Shown here in pieces: positions 45,612-54,783 of a stretch of DNA of 64,000 nucleotides. The stretch spans positions 124,001-188,000 of the forward strand of contig JAOARB010000007.1 in assembly GCA_025210775.1 (NCBI GenBank), read 5' to 3'. This DNA comes from Prolixibacteraceae bacterium (GTDB lineage: Bacteria > Bacteroidota > Bacteroidia > Bacteroidales > Prolixibacteraceae). The notes beneath the pieces were generated by a model. It saw only the letters and a list, made by a program, of their open reading frames with translations, made no database searches and had not been told where the DNA came from. The first letter of the stretch is position 1, and each line of letters begins with the position of its first letter. Position numbers and translations under genes: made by a program.

Positions 45612-47066
45612 ATGTTGTCAGATAGAAAGGAGCTTTGGAGAGAAGAGCTTCGCAAAAAAAATAAAAATAAGGACCGTATTGCTATTGAGCGTGTTGTGAT
45701 GCCAGAGGTGGCACCAGAAGAACGTGTAAAGCATCAAGATGTAGAGGTAAACTGTGGTCTTTCGGTTGAGGCTGCACAAAATGAAGCCGTAAGATGTATG
45801 GATTGTTCTAACCCTACATGTATTACGGGTTGTCCTGTAGGTATCAATATCCCTAAATTTGTAAAACAGATTGAGAAAGGTGATTTTATTGATGCTGCCG
45901 CTACTTTAAAAGATAAAAGTGCACTACCTGCTGTTTGTGGTCGTGTGTGTCCTCAAGAGAAACAGTGTGAATCGCAATGTTTCTATACCTTGAAACTTAA
46001 GAAACCAGCTGTTGCTATTGGGTATTTGGAGCGTTTTGCTGCTGATTATGCAAGAGAAAATGATCCAAATCCAGCTATTCCTGAGATCAAACAAAATGGT
46101 ATTAAGATTGCTGCTGTTGGTTCGGGACCTGCATCACTTTCTTTTGCTGGAGATATGATTAAAAAGGGATACGATGTAACTGTTTTTGAAGCCTTACATG
46201 AAATTGGAGGGGTTTTAAAATATGGTATTCCTGAGTTCCGCCTACCAAACGAGATTGTGGAGTTTGAAATAGAGAACCTACGTAAGATGGGGGTGAAATT
46301 TGAAACTAACTTTGTTGTTGGTCGTACGGCTTCTTTTGAAGATCTTAAAGAACAAGGATATAAAGCATTCTTTGTTGGTAGTGGAGCTGGTCTTCCTCGT
46401 TTTATGGGTATTCCTGGAGAGAACCTAAATGGTATCTTCTCAGCGAATGAATACCTTACTCGTGTTAACCTGATGGGGGCTTATAGAGATGATTCTGAGA
46501 CTCCTGTATTGAAAGGTAAGCGTGTCGCTATTATTGGTGGTGGTAACACTGCAATGGACTCAGTGCGTACTGCTCGTCGTTTAGGTGCAGAAAAAGCAAT
46601 GATTGTATACCGTCGTTCTATGGATGAGATTCCTGCTCGTGGAGAAGAGGTACATCATGCCATTGAAGAAGGAGTAGAGTTTATGTGTCTACATAATCCT
46701 ATAGAATATAGTGGTGATGAGAACGGACGAGTGAAGTCGATGAAGTTACAAGTGATGGAACTAGGAGAACCTGATGATTCTGGCCGTAGACGTCCTATGC
46801 CAATCGAAGGGAAATTTGAGGAACTACCTGTGGATCTAGTTATTGTATCTGTAGGTGTATCACCAAACCCATTAATTCCATCTTGTTTGCCTTCGGTACG
46901 TACGTCTAAGTGGGGTACAGTATTGGTTGGAGATGAGACGATGCAGTCGGATGTGGAAGAAGTATTTGCAGGTGGAGACATCGTAAGAGGTGGAGCAACC
47001 GTGATTCTAGCAATGGGAGATGGTCGTAAAGCTGCCGATTCTATGGATGCTTATTTTAAGAAATAA
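45612..47066 (+). CDS. nfnB: NfnB: NADPH-dependent glutamate-synthase-like large subunit of the Nfn complex
   Basis: 484 residues. Two Cys groups bind [4Fe-4S] clusters: C62, C65, C70, C74 (RCMDCSNPTCITGCP) and C109, C113, C119, C123 (CGRVCPQEKQCESQC). Two Rossmann folds follow: AAVGSGPASLSFAGDM near 174 for FAD and AIIGGGNTAMDSVRTA near 305 for NADPH, ending in AGGDIVRGGATVILAMGDGRKA. It begins 28 bases after nfnA. Alone it could be a glutamate synthase small subunit, but no large subunit is nearby. It supplies NADPH in the cytosol under anaerobic or microaerobic growth (family knowledge). Confidence 0.88.
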   Translation: MLSDRKELWREELRKKNKNKDRIAIERVVMPEVAPEERVKHQDVEVNCGLSVEAAQNEAVRCMDCSNPTCITGCPVGINIPKFVKQIEKGDFIDAAATLKDKSALPAVCGRVCPQEKQCESQCFYTLKLKKPAVAIGYLERFAADYARENDPNPAIPEIKQNGIKIAAVGSGPASLSFAGDMIKKGYDVTVFEALHEIGGVLKYGIPEFRLPNEIVEFEIENLRKMGVKFETNFVVGRTASFEDLKEQGYKAFFVGSGAGLPRFMGIPGENLNGIFSANEYLTRVNLMGAYRDDSETPVLKGKRVAIIGGGNTAMDSVRTARRLGAEKAMIVYRRSMDEIPARGEEVHHAIEEGVEFMCLHNPIEYSGDENGRVKSMKLQVMELGEPDDSGRRRPMPIEGKFEELPVDLVIVSVGVSPNPLIPSCLPSVRTSKWGTVLVGDETMQSDVEEVFAGGDIVRGGATVILAMGDGRKAADSMDAYFKK

Positions 47067-47102
47067 TAAATTTAAGTTTTATTTAGAACTTATTTTATAG
47101 TG

Positions 47103-47138
47103 AAAAGGTTGTATATTGTAATATACAACCTTTTCTTA
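47103..47138 (+). terminator. Intrinsic terminator of the nfn operon
   Basis: AAAAGGTTGTATATT (47103-47117) pairs perfectly with AATATACAACCTTTT (47120-47134), with a 2-base centre that opens into a short loop. Confidence 0.88.
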
Positions 47139-47164
47139 TTGTTTAAAGAATGATTATGTGAACT

Positions 47165-49303
47165 ATGAAATATTTTAGCCAAACCTTTACTCTCTTTTTT
47201 ACCTTAAGCTTCTTAGTCCTTTCTACTACTATTTATGGCCAGACGCTTCCTTATACAAAATATAAATCAGTTGATAAACCTGTTTTAAACGTTCCTGTTT
47301 ATACTCTTCCTCAGCAAAATAACTTCTCGTTGCAAGAGAAATATAAGCCTACACCTCGGAAAAGAATGCAGATTGCTGAAGAAGTTAATCTTCAGTGGAA
47401 TTTTATATCTAAAGCAACAAAGATTGATTTTCAAGATCAATCGGCTGCATATCTAATAAAACTACATTCTGTAGATGCTTTTTTTATGAATGTTATTTTT
47501 TCTCGCCTTTCTATTGCCTCTGGCATGAGGATGTTTGTATATGGCGCCCAACCTTCTAATTATCATCCTATTCAAGCAGGAATGGAAAATGCTATTGGGG
47601 GATATTTGTCTAATATGGTAAAAGGAGATTCTCTTTTTATTGAACTTGATATTCCTTCGGATTTACTTAAAGAAAACGTAGATATACAGATAGAATGTGT
47701 GAACCATGGCTTTAGACCATTGCCCGGAAGTGGAAATTCATTGCATCGCAAAGGATATGGGGACTCTGGTAATTGTGAGGTTGATATTAATTGTACCAAT
47801 GATGGTGCTTTGCAAAAGCTTAAAAGAAGCGTTTGTCGTTTGATTGTTGATGGGCGATATTTCTGTACAGGAACTTTGATGAATAGTACCTCTTTGGAGA
47901 AACCTCCTTATGTTCTAACTGCCAATCACTGTATCTCAACTGAAGATAATGCAGCGAATACTCTTTTTAATTTCAATTATGAAGCCTATCCTTGTGGTGG
48001 ATTAGAAGGGTGGGAAAACGATATTATTAATGGAGCCGTGTTACGTGCTACAGCACCAGATCTTGATTTTACTTTGGTAGAGATGGGACAGTCTCCTTCT
48101 TTAGATTTACGTCCCTATTATGCAGGATGGGATAATTCTGGACTTTTTACCACTAAAGTAATTGGTATTCACCATCCACAAGGAGATGTAAAGAAATATT
48201 CTATCAGTAACAATAGTCCGTCATTACAGAGTTATGGGGAGAATATTGTGGATGGATCTTCTATTTATATTAAGAGATGGGATAGTGGTGTGACCGAAGG
48301 GGGCTCTTCTGGTTCAGCTCTTTTCCATGAAGGTTTGGTTGTCGGTTCTCTTATTGGTGGGTATGCTTCTTGTGCTTTCCCTCGTAATGATTACTATTCG
48401 AGTCTTTTGTATTCTTGGAACCATTATTCTAGTTCAAGTATGCAGCTTAAAGCGTGGTTGTCTCCTAATAGTGATATTACTTCTTTAGCTGGATATGAAC
48501 CTGTTTCTGAGGATTCGAGTTTCCAATTAGTTACAAATGTTGAATATGATGAACAATACGATAGCAGTTGGAACCCTGAAGTGGGGATATCTAGTGTCGG
48601 AGATCGTTTTATATATGATGGCTCTGTAGAAGTTCATAAATTAAGCTTTAGTCTTTTCTTTGGTGATAATGCTTCATTAAAGAATAATGATGTTTTACAG
48701 TTGTCTTTCTATCAACAAAAGGATTTTGATGCAGGGGTATTTACTCCTCTTCAGCAATATGAAATTGCTATTTCGTCCTTAATTGGTGAGCGAAATTTGC
48801 TGTTGGCATTACCGAGTCCATTAAAGATTGAGGGAGATCACTATGTGATGTTAAGTCTAAGAGATTCAAATTGGGACTCTTCTCTTTTGCCATATCAAGC
48901 ATCAAAAGAGAATGATCAGGATAATACGGGTTATTTTGTTGCTAACGGACAAATTCAACCAATGACTACAGCACCTGTGAATAAGTCGGTTTCCTTTTCC
49001 ATAGGTGAATTGATAAAAACGGAGAATGCTAATTCTATCGAACCAGAGAAGATACAATCGGAGGTTCGAATGTATGCATTGCCACAGAATGGAGCAGGTG
49101 CTTACTATATTTTTAGTCCATTACGTATGAATGATATTACGCTGGATATTTATAACGTAGAAGGGAAAAAACTCTATTCTGAGATGATGGATCTTCCTGA
49201 AGGGGGAAAACCTGTATCTTTGCATGGATTCAATAAGGGAGTCTATCTGTTTTCATTTTACCATGCAGGTGTTCATTATAGTGGGAAATTTTTAATCCCA
49301 TAG
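47165..49303 (+). CDS. Trypsin-like serine endopeptidase exported by T9SS (lysyl-endopeptidase-like)
   Basis: 712 residues. A signal peptide (1-25), a ~170-residue propeptide-like beta region, then a chymotrypsin-fold domain with catalytic H255 (TANHC), D301 (DLDFTLVEM) and S382 (EGGSSGSALF). FCTGTLMN before the His is typical of the lysyl endopeptidase group. A beta domain follows. The last ~75 residues form a type A T9SS sorting domain (ITLDIYNVEGKKLYSEMM, GFNKGVYLFSF). The enzyme should be secreted or anchored on the surface to degrade protein. It is 61 bases upstream of an iron/B12-type importer, so co-expression is possible. Confidence 0.88.
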   Translation: MKYFSQTFTLFFTLSFLVLSTTIYGQTLPYTKYKSVDKPVLNVPVYTLPQQNNFSLQEKYKPTPRKRMQIAEEVNLQWNFISKATKIDFQDQSAAYLIKLHSVDAFFMNVIFSRLSIASGMRMFVYGAQPSNYHPIQAGMENAIGGYLSNMVKGDSLFIELDIPSDLLKENVDIQIECVNHGFRPLPGSGNSLHRKGYGDSGNCEVDINCTNDGALQKLKRSVCRLIVDGRYFCTGTLMNSTSLEKPPYVLTANHCISTEDNAANTLFNFNYEAYPCGGLEGWENDIINGAVLRATAPDLDFTLVEMGQSPSLDLRPYYAGWDNSGLFTTKVIGIHHPQGDVKKYSISNNSPSLQSYGENIVDGSSIYIKRWDSGVTEGGSSGSALFHEGLVVGSLIGGYASCAFPRNDYYSSLLYSWNHYSSSSMQLKAWLSPNSDITSLAGYEPVSEDSSFQLVTNVEYDEQYDSSWNPEVGISSVGDRFIYDGSVEVHKLSFSLFFGDNASLKNNDVLQLSFYQQKDFDAGVFTPLQQYEIAISSLIGERNLLLALPSPLKIEGDHYVMLSLRDSNWDSSLLPYQASKENDQDNTGYFVANGQIQPMTTAPVNKSVSFSIGELIKTENANSIEPEKIQSEVRMYALPQNGAGAYYIFSPLRMNDITLDIYNVEGKKLYSEMMDLPEGGKPVSLHGFNKGVYLFSFYHAGVHYSGKFLIP

Positions 49304-49364
49304 TGTCCTATTTCTCAATGAAAGCTATTATTTTTGATCTCACAAATAAGAGAATAAATTTTTT

Positions 49365-50498
49365 ATGTATCGATTTGCTTGGGTTGTTTCATGTTTGCTA
49401 TTACTGTATAGTTGTGGAACGAAAAATGAGAAAAAGTTGACCGAAGGGGCAACGGCATATCAGAAAACAGAATATGCAAAAGGTTTTTATATTAATCCAG
49501 AGGATTCAGAGGTAGTGGTTACCTCTCCTTGGCAGGGTATCAGTGACTATCATCTGTGTTATTACAAGTCTGATACGATATTGAAATCTGATGATCACAC
49601 CATGACGGTGGCGATACCTAAAAAGATAAATCGAATAATAACTTTCTCTACTACGCATATTGGTTTCCTTCGTGCCTTGGGAGAAGATCATAAATTGGTT
49701 GGGATATCAGGTACTAAATATGTTAATGATCCGACCATACGTAAACGAATAAATAGCGGAGAGATTCAAGATGTTGGATACGACCGATCTTTAAATGAAG
49801 AGCTGATCATCTCTTTAAAGCCAGATATCATATTTGCATATGGAGTCGGTAGTGAGGTGATGGAGTTGTATCAGCGTTTTAAAAAATTCAATATTCCTGT
49901 AGTGATTATTGGTGAATATAGTGAGATGCACCCTTTAGGAAAACTAGAGTGGATAAAGGTCTTTGGCTATATCTTTGGTAAAGAGAACCAGGCACAAAAG
50001 ATATACACGGACAAAAGAGAGAAATATAATAATTTAAAATCTTTGGTCTCTAAAGATTCTCTTTCTTTGCCTCTTGTGATGACAGGATTCCCCTATAAGG
50101 ACTCTTGGTGGATGTCTGGATCTAAAACGACTACCGCTCAATTTATAAGAGATGCAGGAGGAGAATATCTTTGGAGTAACCACAATACCAACAAATCTTT
50201 CCCTGTCGCTTTTGAAGAGGTATATATGAAGTCTGCTAAGGCTGATTATTGGATTGATTGTGGAAGTATGCGTTCTCGTAGTCAGATATTGGATAGTGAT
50301 CCTCGATTTCGATCTTTTAAACCATGGAAAGAGAACCATATTTTTAATAATAATAAAAGATTAAGCGAAGAGGGCGGAAATGACTTTTGGGAGAGTGGGG
50401 TGATCACCCCTGAATTGATCTTAGGTGACCTTATTGCCATCTTTCATCCTCAATTGATGCCTAACCATTCATTCTATTATTATACCAAATTAAAGTAA
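49365..50498 (+). CDS. Substrate-binding lipoprotein of an iron-siderophore/cobalamin-type ABC importer
   Basis: 377 residues. The lipobox LLYSC has Cys17. The class III periplasmic-binding fold is seen in IPKKINRIITFSTTHIGFLRALG (about 84-106), LNEELIISLKPDIIFAYG, and VVIIGEYSEMHPLGKLEWI, with the long linking helix after. FecB/BtuF-type proteins bind iron chelates or vitamin B12. The next genes are the matching permease and ATPase, so the importer is complete. No TonB-dependent receptor lies beside it. Confidence 0.9.
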   Translation: MYRFAWVVSCLLLLYSCGTKNEKKLTEGATAYQKTEYAKGFYINPEDSEVVVTSPWQGISDYHLCYYKSDTILKSDDHTMTVAIPKKINRIITFSTTHIGFLRALGEDHKLVGISGTKYVNDPTIRKRINSGEIQDVGYDRSLNEELIISLKPDIIFAYGVGSEVMELYQRFKKFNIPVVIIGEYSEMHPLGKLEWIKVFGYIFGKENQAQKIYTDKREKYNNLKSLVSKDSLSLPLVMTGFPYKDSWWMSGSKTTTAQFIRDAGGEYLWSNHNTNKSFPVAFEEVYMKSAKADYWIDCGSMRSRSQILDSDPRFRSFKPWKENHIFNNNKRLSEEGGNDFWESGVITPELILGDLIAIFHPQLMPNHSFYYYTKLK

Positions 50499-50500
50499 TT

Positions 50501-51535
50501 GTGTTAAAATCAAATTTTAGATATATTTTATTCTTCTCTCTCGCTGGCATTGTTCTTTGTGGAGTTCTTCTTATTGATCTTTATGTAGGAAGTGCTTCTA
50601 TCTCATTTACGGATCTTTTTTCTATTCTTTGTGGTGATAATACACACGATGTGATGGCTTCGACAATTGTGTGGGACATTCGCTTACCTCGCTTATGGAC
50701 TGCCTGTGTCGTTGGTGCTACTTTAGCTGTGGCGGGATTGCAAATGCAAACAGTCTTTCGTAACCCTCTTGCGGGTCCTTATATCTTAGGTGTAAGTTCT
50801 GGAGCAAGTTTAGGGGTTGCTCTCTTGGTGTTAGGTGTAGGTAGTTCGTGGTTTAATCTTATTGGTTCTACCATGGGTAGTTGGACTATAGCAATGGCTT
50901 CATGGATCGGTTCAGGTTTGGTATTAGCCTTTGTATTATATGTCTCTTCTAGAGTAAAGAATATCATGACTGTTCTTGTTCTAGGAATTCTATTCTCTGG
51001 AGTGACCTCCTCTATTGTCAACTTACTACAATATTTTAGTAGTGAAGCAGCATTAAAATCTTTTGTTGTTTGGACTATGGGAAGTATTGGAGCAGCAACC
51101 AACGATCAGTTATTTGTAATGACCCTTTTGTCATTCTTCGGGGTGATGATTGCCTTTGCTATGAGTAAAAGATTAGATGCTTTTCTTTTAGGTGAGCGTT
51201 ATGCGATGAGCCTTGGGGTGAACCTAAAGTTGACTCGTGCGGCTGTTTTTATCTCAACAACATTTATTGCTGGTACGGTTACAGCCTTTTGTGGACCTAT
51301 TGGATTTATTGGTGTAGCAATCCCTCATATTGCACGTATGATGTTGTCTACCGCTAGCCATAAGATATTAATCCCAGCTAGTATGTTATTGGGAGCAATA
51401 TTCCTTGTGTTGGGAGATATCATCTCACAAGTGCCAGGCTTTTCTCTTGTGCTACCAATTAACTCTGTAATGTCCCTTTTGGGTATTCCAATAGTGGTAT
51501 GGGTGATATTAAGAAAAAGGGTAATCAATAGTTAA
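50501..51535 (+). CDS. FecCD/BtuC-type ABC permease
   Basis: 344 residues and about ten helices. Family blocks: DIRLPRLWTACVVGATLAVAGLQMQTVFRNPLAGPYILGVSSGASLG near 62-105 and the late FCGPIGFIGVAIPHIARM. The start is GTG at 50501, two bases after the stop of the binding-protein gene, so translation is probably coupled. It forms the membrane channel of the importer. Substrate is an iron chelate or cobalamin. Confidence 0.92.
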   Translation: MLKSNFRYILFFSLAGIVLCGVLLIDLYVGSASISFTDLFSILCGDNTHDVMASTIVWDIRLPRLWTACVVGATLAVAGLQMQTVFRNPLAGPYILGVSSGASLGVALLVLGVGSSWFNLIGSTMGSWTIAMASWIGSGLVLAFVLYVSSRVKNIMTVLVLGILFSGVTSSIVNLLQYFSSEAALKSFVVWTMGSIGAATNDQLFVMTLLSFFGVMIAFAMSKRLDAFLLGERYAMSLGVNLKLTRAAVFISTTFIAGTVTAFCGPIGFIGVAIPHIARMMLSTASHKILIPASMLLGAIFLVLGDIISQVPGFSLVLPINSVMSLLGIPIVVWVILRKRVINS

Positions 51536-51546
51536 TCTTGCGAACA

Positions 51547-52542
51547 ATGAAATTGGAAATAATAGAGGGGTCCATTGGTTACAAGGAGTCTCACAAAGAT
51601 AAAGTAGTAAAATCAGGAATTAACCTAAGTGCCGATAGGGGAGACATTGTTGCCCTATTGGGAAGTAATGGGATTGGTAAGAGTACCTTACTACGTTCTA
51701 TTGTTGGAATACAACCACTCCTTGATGGAGTGATACAATATAAGCAACGCCCCATGTCGTCCTACTCTAAATCGGAGTGGTCTCGTATGGTTAGTTATGT
51801 CTCTACCGATAGTATTATGGTTCCTAATATGACTGTATACGATGTGGTATCATTAGGACGATTCCCATATACAGGATGGCTTGGACGTCTTCGCGATAAG
51901 GATACGCAAATCGTAGATGAAGCGATTAGTCAAGTAGGGTTAAAAGATTTTTGTTCTAGAGAGATCTCTACCTTAAGTGATGGAGAGAAACAACGAGTGA
52001 TGATTGCAAGAGCGTTGGCACAAGATACTGAGATGGTTATTTTAGATGAGCCGACAGCTTTTTTGGATCTTCCGAATAAATATGAGATCATCTATCTTCT
52101 TAAACGTCTGGCACGTAGTATGGGAAAGATAATTCTTTTCTCTACACATGATTTTAATATTGCGACACATGAAGTGGATAAGTTATGGTTGGTCACCTCT
52201 GATATATGTACAGAAGGGGCACCAGAAGATCTAATGAAGAGCCGTATTATCGAATCTCTTTTTGATAGTCAAAGAATTACTTTTGATATGAAACGTGGAG
52301 ATTTTGTCTCTCCTCATAAACCTAAGTTTTATATTAATTTCCCACAATGGCTTTCGGATGAGGATTTTATGGTTATAGAGAAAGCACTTAAACGTATTCA
52401 TGTCGGGATTGCTCCTGATGATGCCGATTGGTCGCTACATTATGAAGATAACAAATGGATTGTGGAGAATAGCCAAAAGAACAGTCACAACGCTTTTGAT
52501 TCAATCTATCTCTTATGTCGTTTCTTTTCAGAACAACTATAG
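51547..52542 (+). CDS. ABC transporter ATP-binding protein with C-terminal extension
   Basis: 331 residues from ATG 51547 (a TTG nine bases earlier, nearer the permease stop, is the alternative). Walker A GSNGIGKST, signature LSDGEKQRVMIARA, Walker B MVILDEPTAFLDLP and the His loop FSTHDF are all in order. After ~250 residues of the usual FecE/BtuD size there is an ~80-residue tail (INFPQWLSDEDFMVIEKALKRI...WIVENSQKN) with mixed helix and strand that I do not recognise; it may regulate activity. Third gene of the importer operon. Confidence 0.92.
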   Translation: MKLEIIEGSIGYKESHKDKVVKSGINLSADRGDIVALLGSNGIGKSTLLRSIVGIQPLLDGVIQYKQRPMSSYSKSEWSRMVSYVSTDSIMVPNMTVYDVVSLGRFPYTGWLGRLRDKDTQIVDEAISQVGLKDFCSREISTLSDGEKQRVMIARALAQDTEMVILDEPTAFLDLPNKYEIIYLLKRLARSMGKIILFSTHDFNIATHEVDKLWLVTSDICTEGAPEDLMKSRIIESLFDSQRITFDMKRGDFVSPHKPKFYINFPQWLSDEDFMVIEKALKRIHVGIAPDDADWSLHYEDNKWIVENSQKNSHNAFDSIYLLCRFFSEQL

Positions 52543-52568
52543 ATATCTGTAATGGTTTGAAATAAAAT

Positions 52569-52608
52569 AGGAGCAATACATTTAATCTGTATTGCTCCTA
52601 TCTCTTTT
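52569..52608 (+). terminator. Terminator-like hairpin after the importer operon
   Basis: AGGAGCAATACA (52569-52580) pairs perfectly with TGTATTGCTCCT (52588-52599). The tail is ATCTCTTTT, a weak T run. Confidence 0.7.
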
Positions 52609-52635
52609 AAGGGCTCTACTCTTTATAGAGAGCTC

Positions 52636-53052
52636 CTATAAGGTTTTCCACAAACGTGCTAATGAATTACCTGGAGCATCCATATGAAGGTCTAAGAAAT
52701 AACCAAAAGGAGTTTGGTGGGTCTCATAGCCTACATTTAATAATCGTTGTTCACAATTGTCGAGCAACTCTTTTGTAAACTCCCAATCGGCTTTGGCTTC
52801 GGAGAGATGTGCAAAAGAGTGAATTACTACCTTTTTGGTGTCATTCTTTCTACAGCACCACTTAAGATGGTTGGCTAGCTTTTTATCTCTTGATTTCAGA
52901 CTCTCTTCTTGGTCTGATGGTTCTACGTGAATAAATGCCAATACAGCATCCTCTATAGTCTGTGTCCCATTGTGATTATCAGGGGCAATATCGAGACTCT
53001 TTTGTTGAGGAGTATATTGAAATTTGCTGACATAAAATACTAATACTTTCAT
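52636..53052 (-). CDS. Stand-alone threonyl-tRNA editing-domain protein (archaeal ThrRS-ED type)
   Basis: 138 residues from the ATG at 53052 (MKVLVFYVSKFQY); an upstream in-frame ATG would add an unlikely Cys-rich start. The fold markers match the N-terminal editing domain of archaeal threonyl-tRNA synthetases: EDAVLAFIHVEPSD (about 34-47), KKVVIHSFAHLSEAKAD and YETHQTPFGYFLDLHMDAPGNSLA. That domain is related to D-aminoacyl-tRNA deacylase and removes Ser or D-amino acids from tRNA. Here it has no synthetase attached. It is on the minus strand downstream of a cyclophilin gene, with a terminator-like hairpin between. Activity is inferred. Confidence 0.8.
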   Translation of the reverse strand: MKVLVFYVSKFQYTPQQKSLDIAPDNHNGTQTIEDAVLAFIHVEPSDQEESLKSRDKKLANHLKWCCRKNDTKKVVIHSFAHLSEAKADWEFTKELLDNCEQRLLNVGYETHQTPFGYFLDLHMDAPGNSLARLWKTL

Positions 53053-53072
53053 AATCTTTTGGGTACAATAAA

Positions 53073-53096
53073 GGGAGCAACACAAGTGTTACTCCC
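53073..53096 (-). terminator. Hairpin between the cyclophilin and editing-domain genes
   Basis: GGGAG-C-AACAC pairs with GTGTT-A-CTCCC around an AA centre; on the minus strand it continues into CTTTATTG. It can end the cyclophilin operon or lower read-through into the next gene. Confidence 0.55.
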
Positions 53097-53131
53097 CAAT
53101 ATTTAAATTTGTCGGTCGAACAAATGTTCAA

Positions 53132-53563
53132 TTATTCAATAATAAGAATTTTATTGATAACATCACCACCACGGATATCATCGATAACATCTAATCCTTC
53201 AACTACACGACCAAAACATGTATGGTTACGGTCTAAGTGTTGAGTGTTTTCACGATTGTGGCAGATAAAGAATTGAGATCCTCCAGTGTTTCTACCAGCA
53301 TGAGCCATAGAAAGAACACCACGGTCGTGATATTGATTGTCGCCATCTAATTCACAATCGATAGTGTATCCTGGTCCACCTACACCTGTTCCTTTAGGAC
53401 ATCCTCCTTGAATAACGAAGTCTGGAATTACACGGTGGAAAGTCAAACCATCATAAAAACCATCTTTAGATAGTTTTACGAAGTTAGCCACTGTTTTTGG
53501 AGCATCATTTTCGTAAAACTCCACTTTCATCATTCCTTTTTCAGTATGAATTTCTGCGTACAT
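53132..53563 (-). CDS. Cyclophilin-type peptidyl-prolyl cis-trans isomerase
   Basis: 143 residues, a minimal cyclophilin. [13 protein letters not shown] has the catalytic Arg; GSQFFICH (with Q and F of the active site) and [13 protein letters not shown] complete the core. There is no signal peptide, so it acts in the cytosol on proline bonds during folding. Second gene of an operon, 7 bases after the membrane-protein gene at 53571-54167. Confidence 0.93.
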   Translation of the reverse strand: MYAEIHTEKGMMKVEFYENDAPKTVANFVKLSKDGFYDGLTFHRVIPDFVIQGGCPKGTGVGGPGYTIDCELDGDNQYHDRGVLSMAHAGRNTGGSQFFICHNRENTQHLDRNHTCFGRVVEGLDVIDDIRGGDVINKILIIE

Positions 53564-53570
53564 AATAAAG

Positions 53571-54167
53571 TTATTTAGTAATTGTGTTTTCTTTTTCTTG
53601 ATTGCTTAGACGATAAAGATAATGTGCAGATAAGACTGGAAAAAGAATAGTTAGAATGGCAATAAGAATATTCATTGGGACTAATGGTGTGGTTGAAATC
53701 CAATGACTTACTAAAGATATGCCTAGTAAAACAGAGAATATTCTTAAGAATCTTACTGCTTTCATACTTCGATACATCTTATGTCTTAAGATACAAATAA
53801 ACCAAACAATGGCTGCCACTACACCAATGATCCCCGAAATATAATCTCCTGTCATGATCAGTTGCCCTCCATAGATAAGGGGAATAGCCGTAAAAATAAA
53901 CATAATACGCTGAATACTTCCCACTAAACGGTGTAACGTTTCATGATTTGTAATTGGAGAAAAGATACCAAACTTCCTGTTTCTTCCAAATTCTAATGAA
54001 TCCCACTGATCAATATCTTCTTCTTTCTCTATGATCCCTCTCTTCTTTGCCACCTTCATTAGTATGTCTACAGCTGCCGGTTCATACTCGTTTCTTAAAA
54101 ATAAGGCTTTACGTACTTCATGGTCTGTAAACGAATTAATTCTTTGTTCTAATTGATGGTAATCCAT
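53571..54167 (-). CDS. Four-helix membrane protein, function unknown
   Basis: 198 residues. A soluble N-terminal part (1-75, with [22 protein letters not shown] and GFDS-like acidic turns) is followed by four membrane helices between about 85 and 190 ([67 protein letters not shown]). The N-terminal part recalls small proteins that couple a helical pair to a membrane anchor, but I name no family. It has its own full promoter and leads an operon with cyclophilin. Confidence 0.7.
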   Translation of the reverse strand: MDYHQLEQRINSFTDHEVRKALFLRNEYEPAAVDILMKVAKKRGIIEKEEDIDQWDSLEFGRNRKFGIFSPITNHETLHRLVGSIQRIMFIFTAIPLIYGGQLIMTGDYISGIIGVVAAIVWFICILRHKMYRSMKAVRFLRIFSVLLGISLVSHWISTTPLVPMNILIAILTILFPVLSAHYLYRLSNQEKENTITK

Positions 54168-54189
54168 AGATTGAGATTTTGATGAAACA

Positions 54190-54220
54190 CAAAAATAACT
54201 TTTAAATGGTCAATACACAA
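54190..54220 (-). promoter_or_regulatory. Promoter of the membrane-protein/cyclophilin operon (TTG-N20-TATTTTTG)
   Basis: On the minus strand TTG (54220-54218), a 20-base spacer and TATTTTTG (54197-54190), 22 bases before the ATG. Spacing is the same as at rnpB, GH92 and hemN. Confidence 0.7.
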
Positions 54221-54783
54221 CTTTTTATATGTGACCACCTTTTTTATTCTTCGTGATGAAGGTACAAACTTTATAAATTGGGAATAATGACCTTCGTCAA
54301 ATCTCTGTTTTTATTATGTTCTAGTCTTATTCTTTTGCAATCTTTTTTCCAATACTAGATACCTATCCTTGTTATCGATGCTCTTTAATTTGTTGTTTTA
54401 ACCTTAGTCCCTTCTGTGTCGGGATAGATGCTTCTTCTCTACATACAAAAGAGAGGGTAATTGTGTTTGATCTTTAGATCTATTTATCTTATTGCAATAT
54501 TCTTATTTGTAAAAAAAGTATTTTTTAGAATAGGGGTATTTGCTCTCTATGGCGTATTATTAGAGAAGTCTGATCTGTTGTTGCCTTCATTAATATTTGA
54601 TAACAGTGGATATGATAATAAACAACATCCGATGCTAAAGAGACTTTGATGAATGCTCTTTGATACCAATGTATCTTGTGCTTAAATGAATAGTCTAGTA
54701 GTATAAGCTATTCTTATTTTAGGTGAGATAATAGTAATTTAAAGAATGAAAATTAGACCGAATATCTATAAACAAAATTTTAA
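54221..54783. other. Non-coding gap with no gene seen
   Basis: About 560 A/T-rich bases. A 62-codon frame at 54461-54649 has an ill-formed composition (KKVFFRIGVFALYG) and is not believed. No RNA gene recognised. Confidence 0.45.

Noticed and set aside
54461..54649. 62-codon frame in the gap before the 54.8-kb lipoprotein
   Set aside because: Hydrophobic with no clear signal pattern, no promoter, nothing recognised; likely chance.
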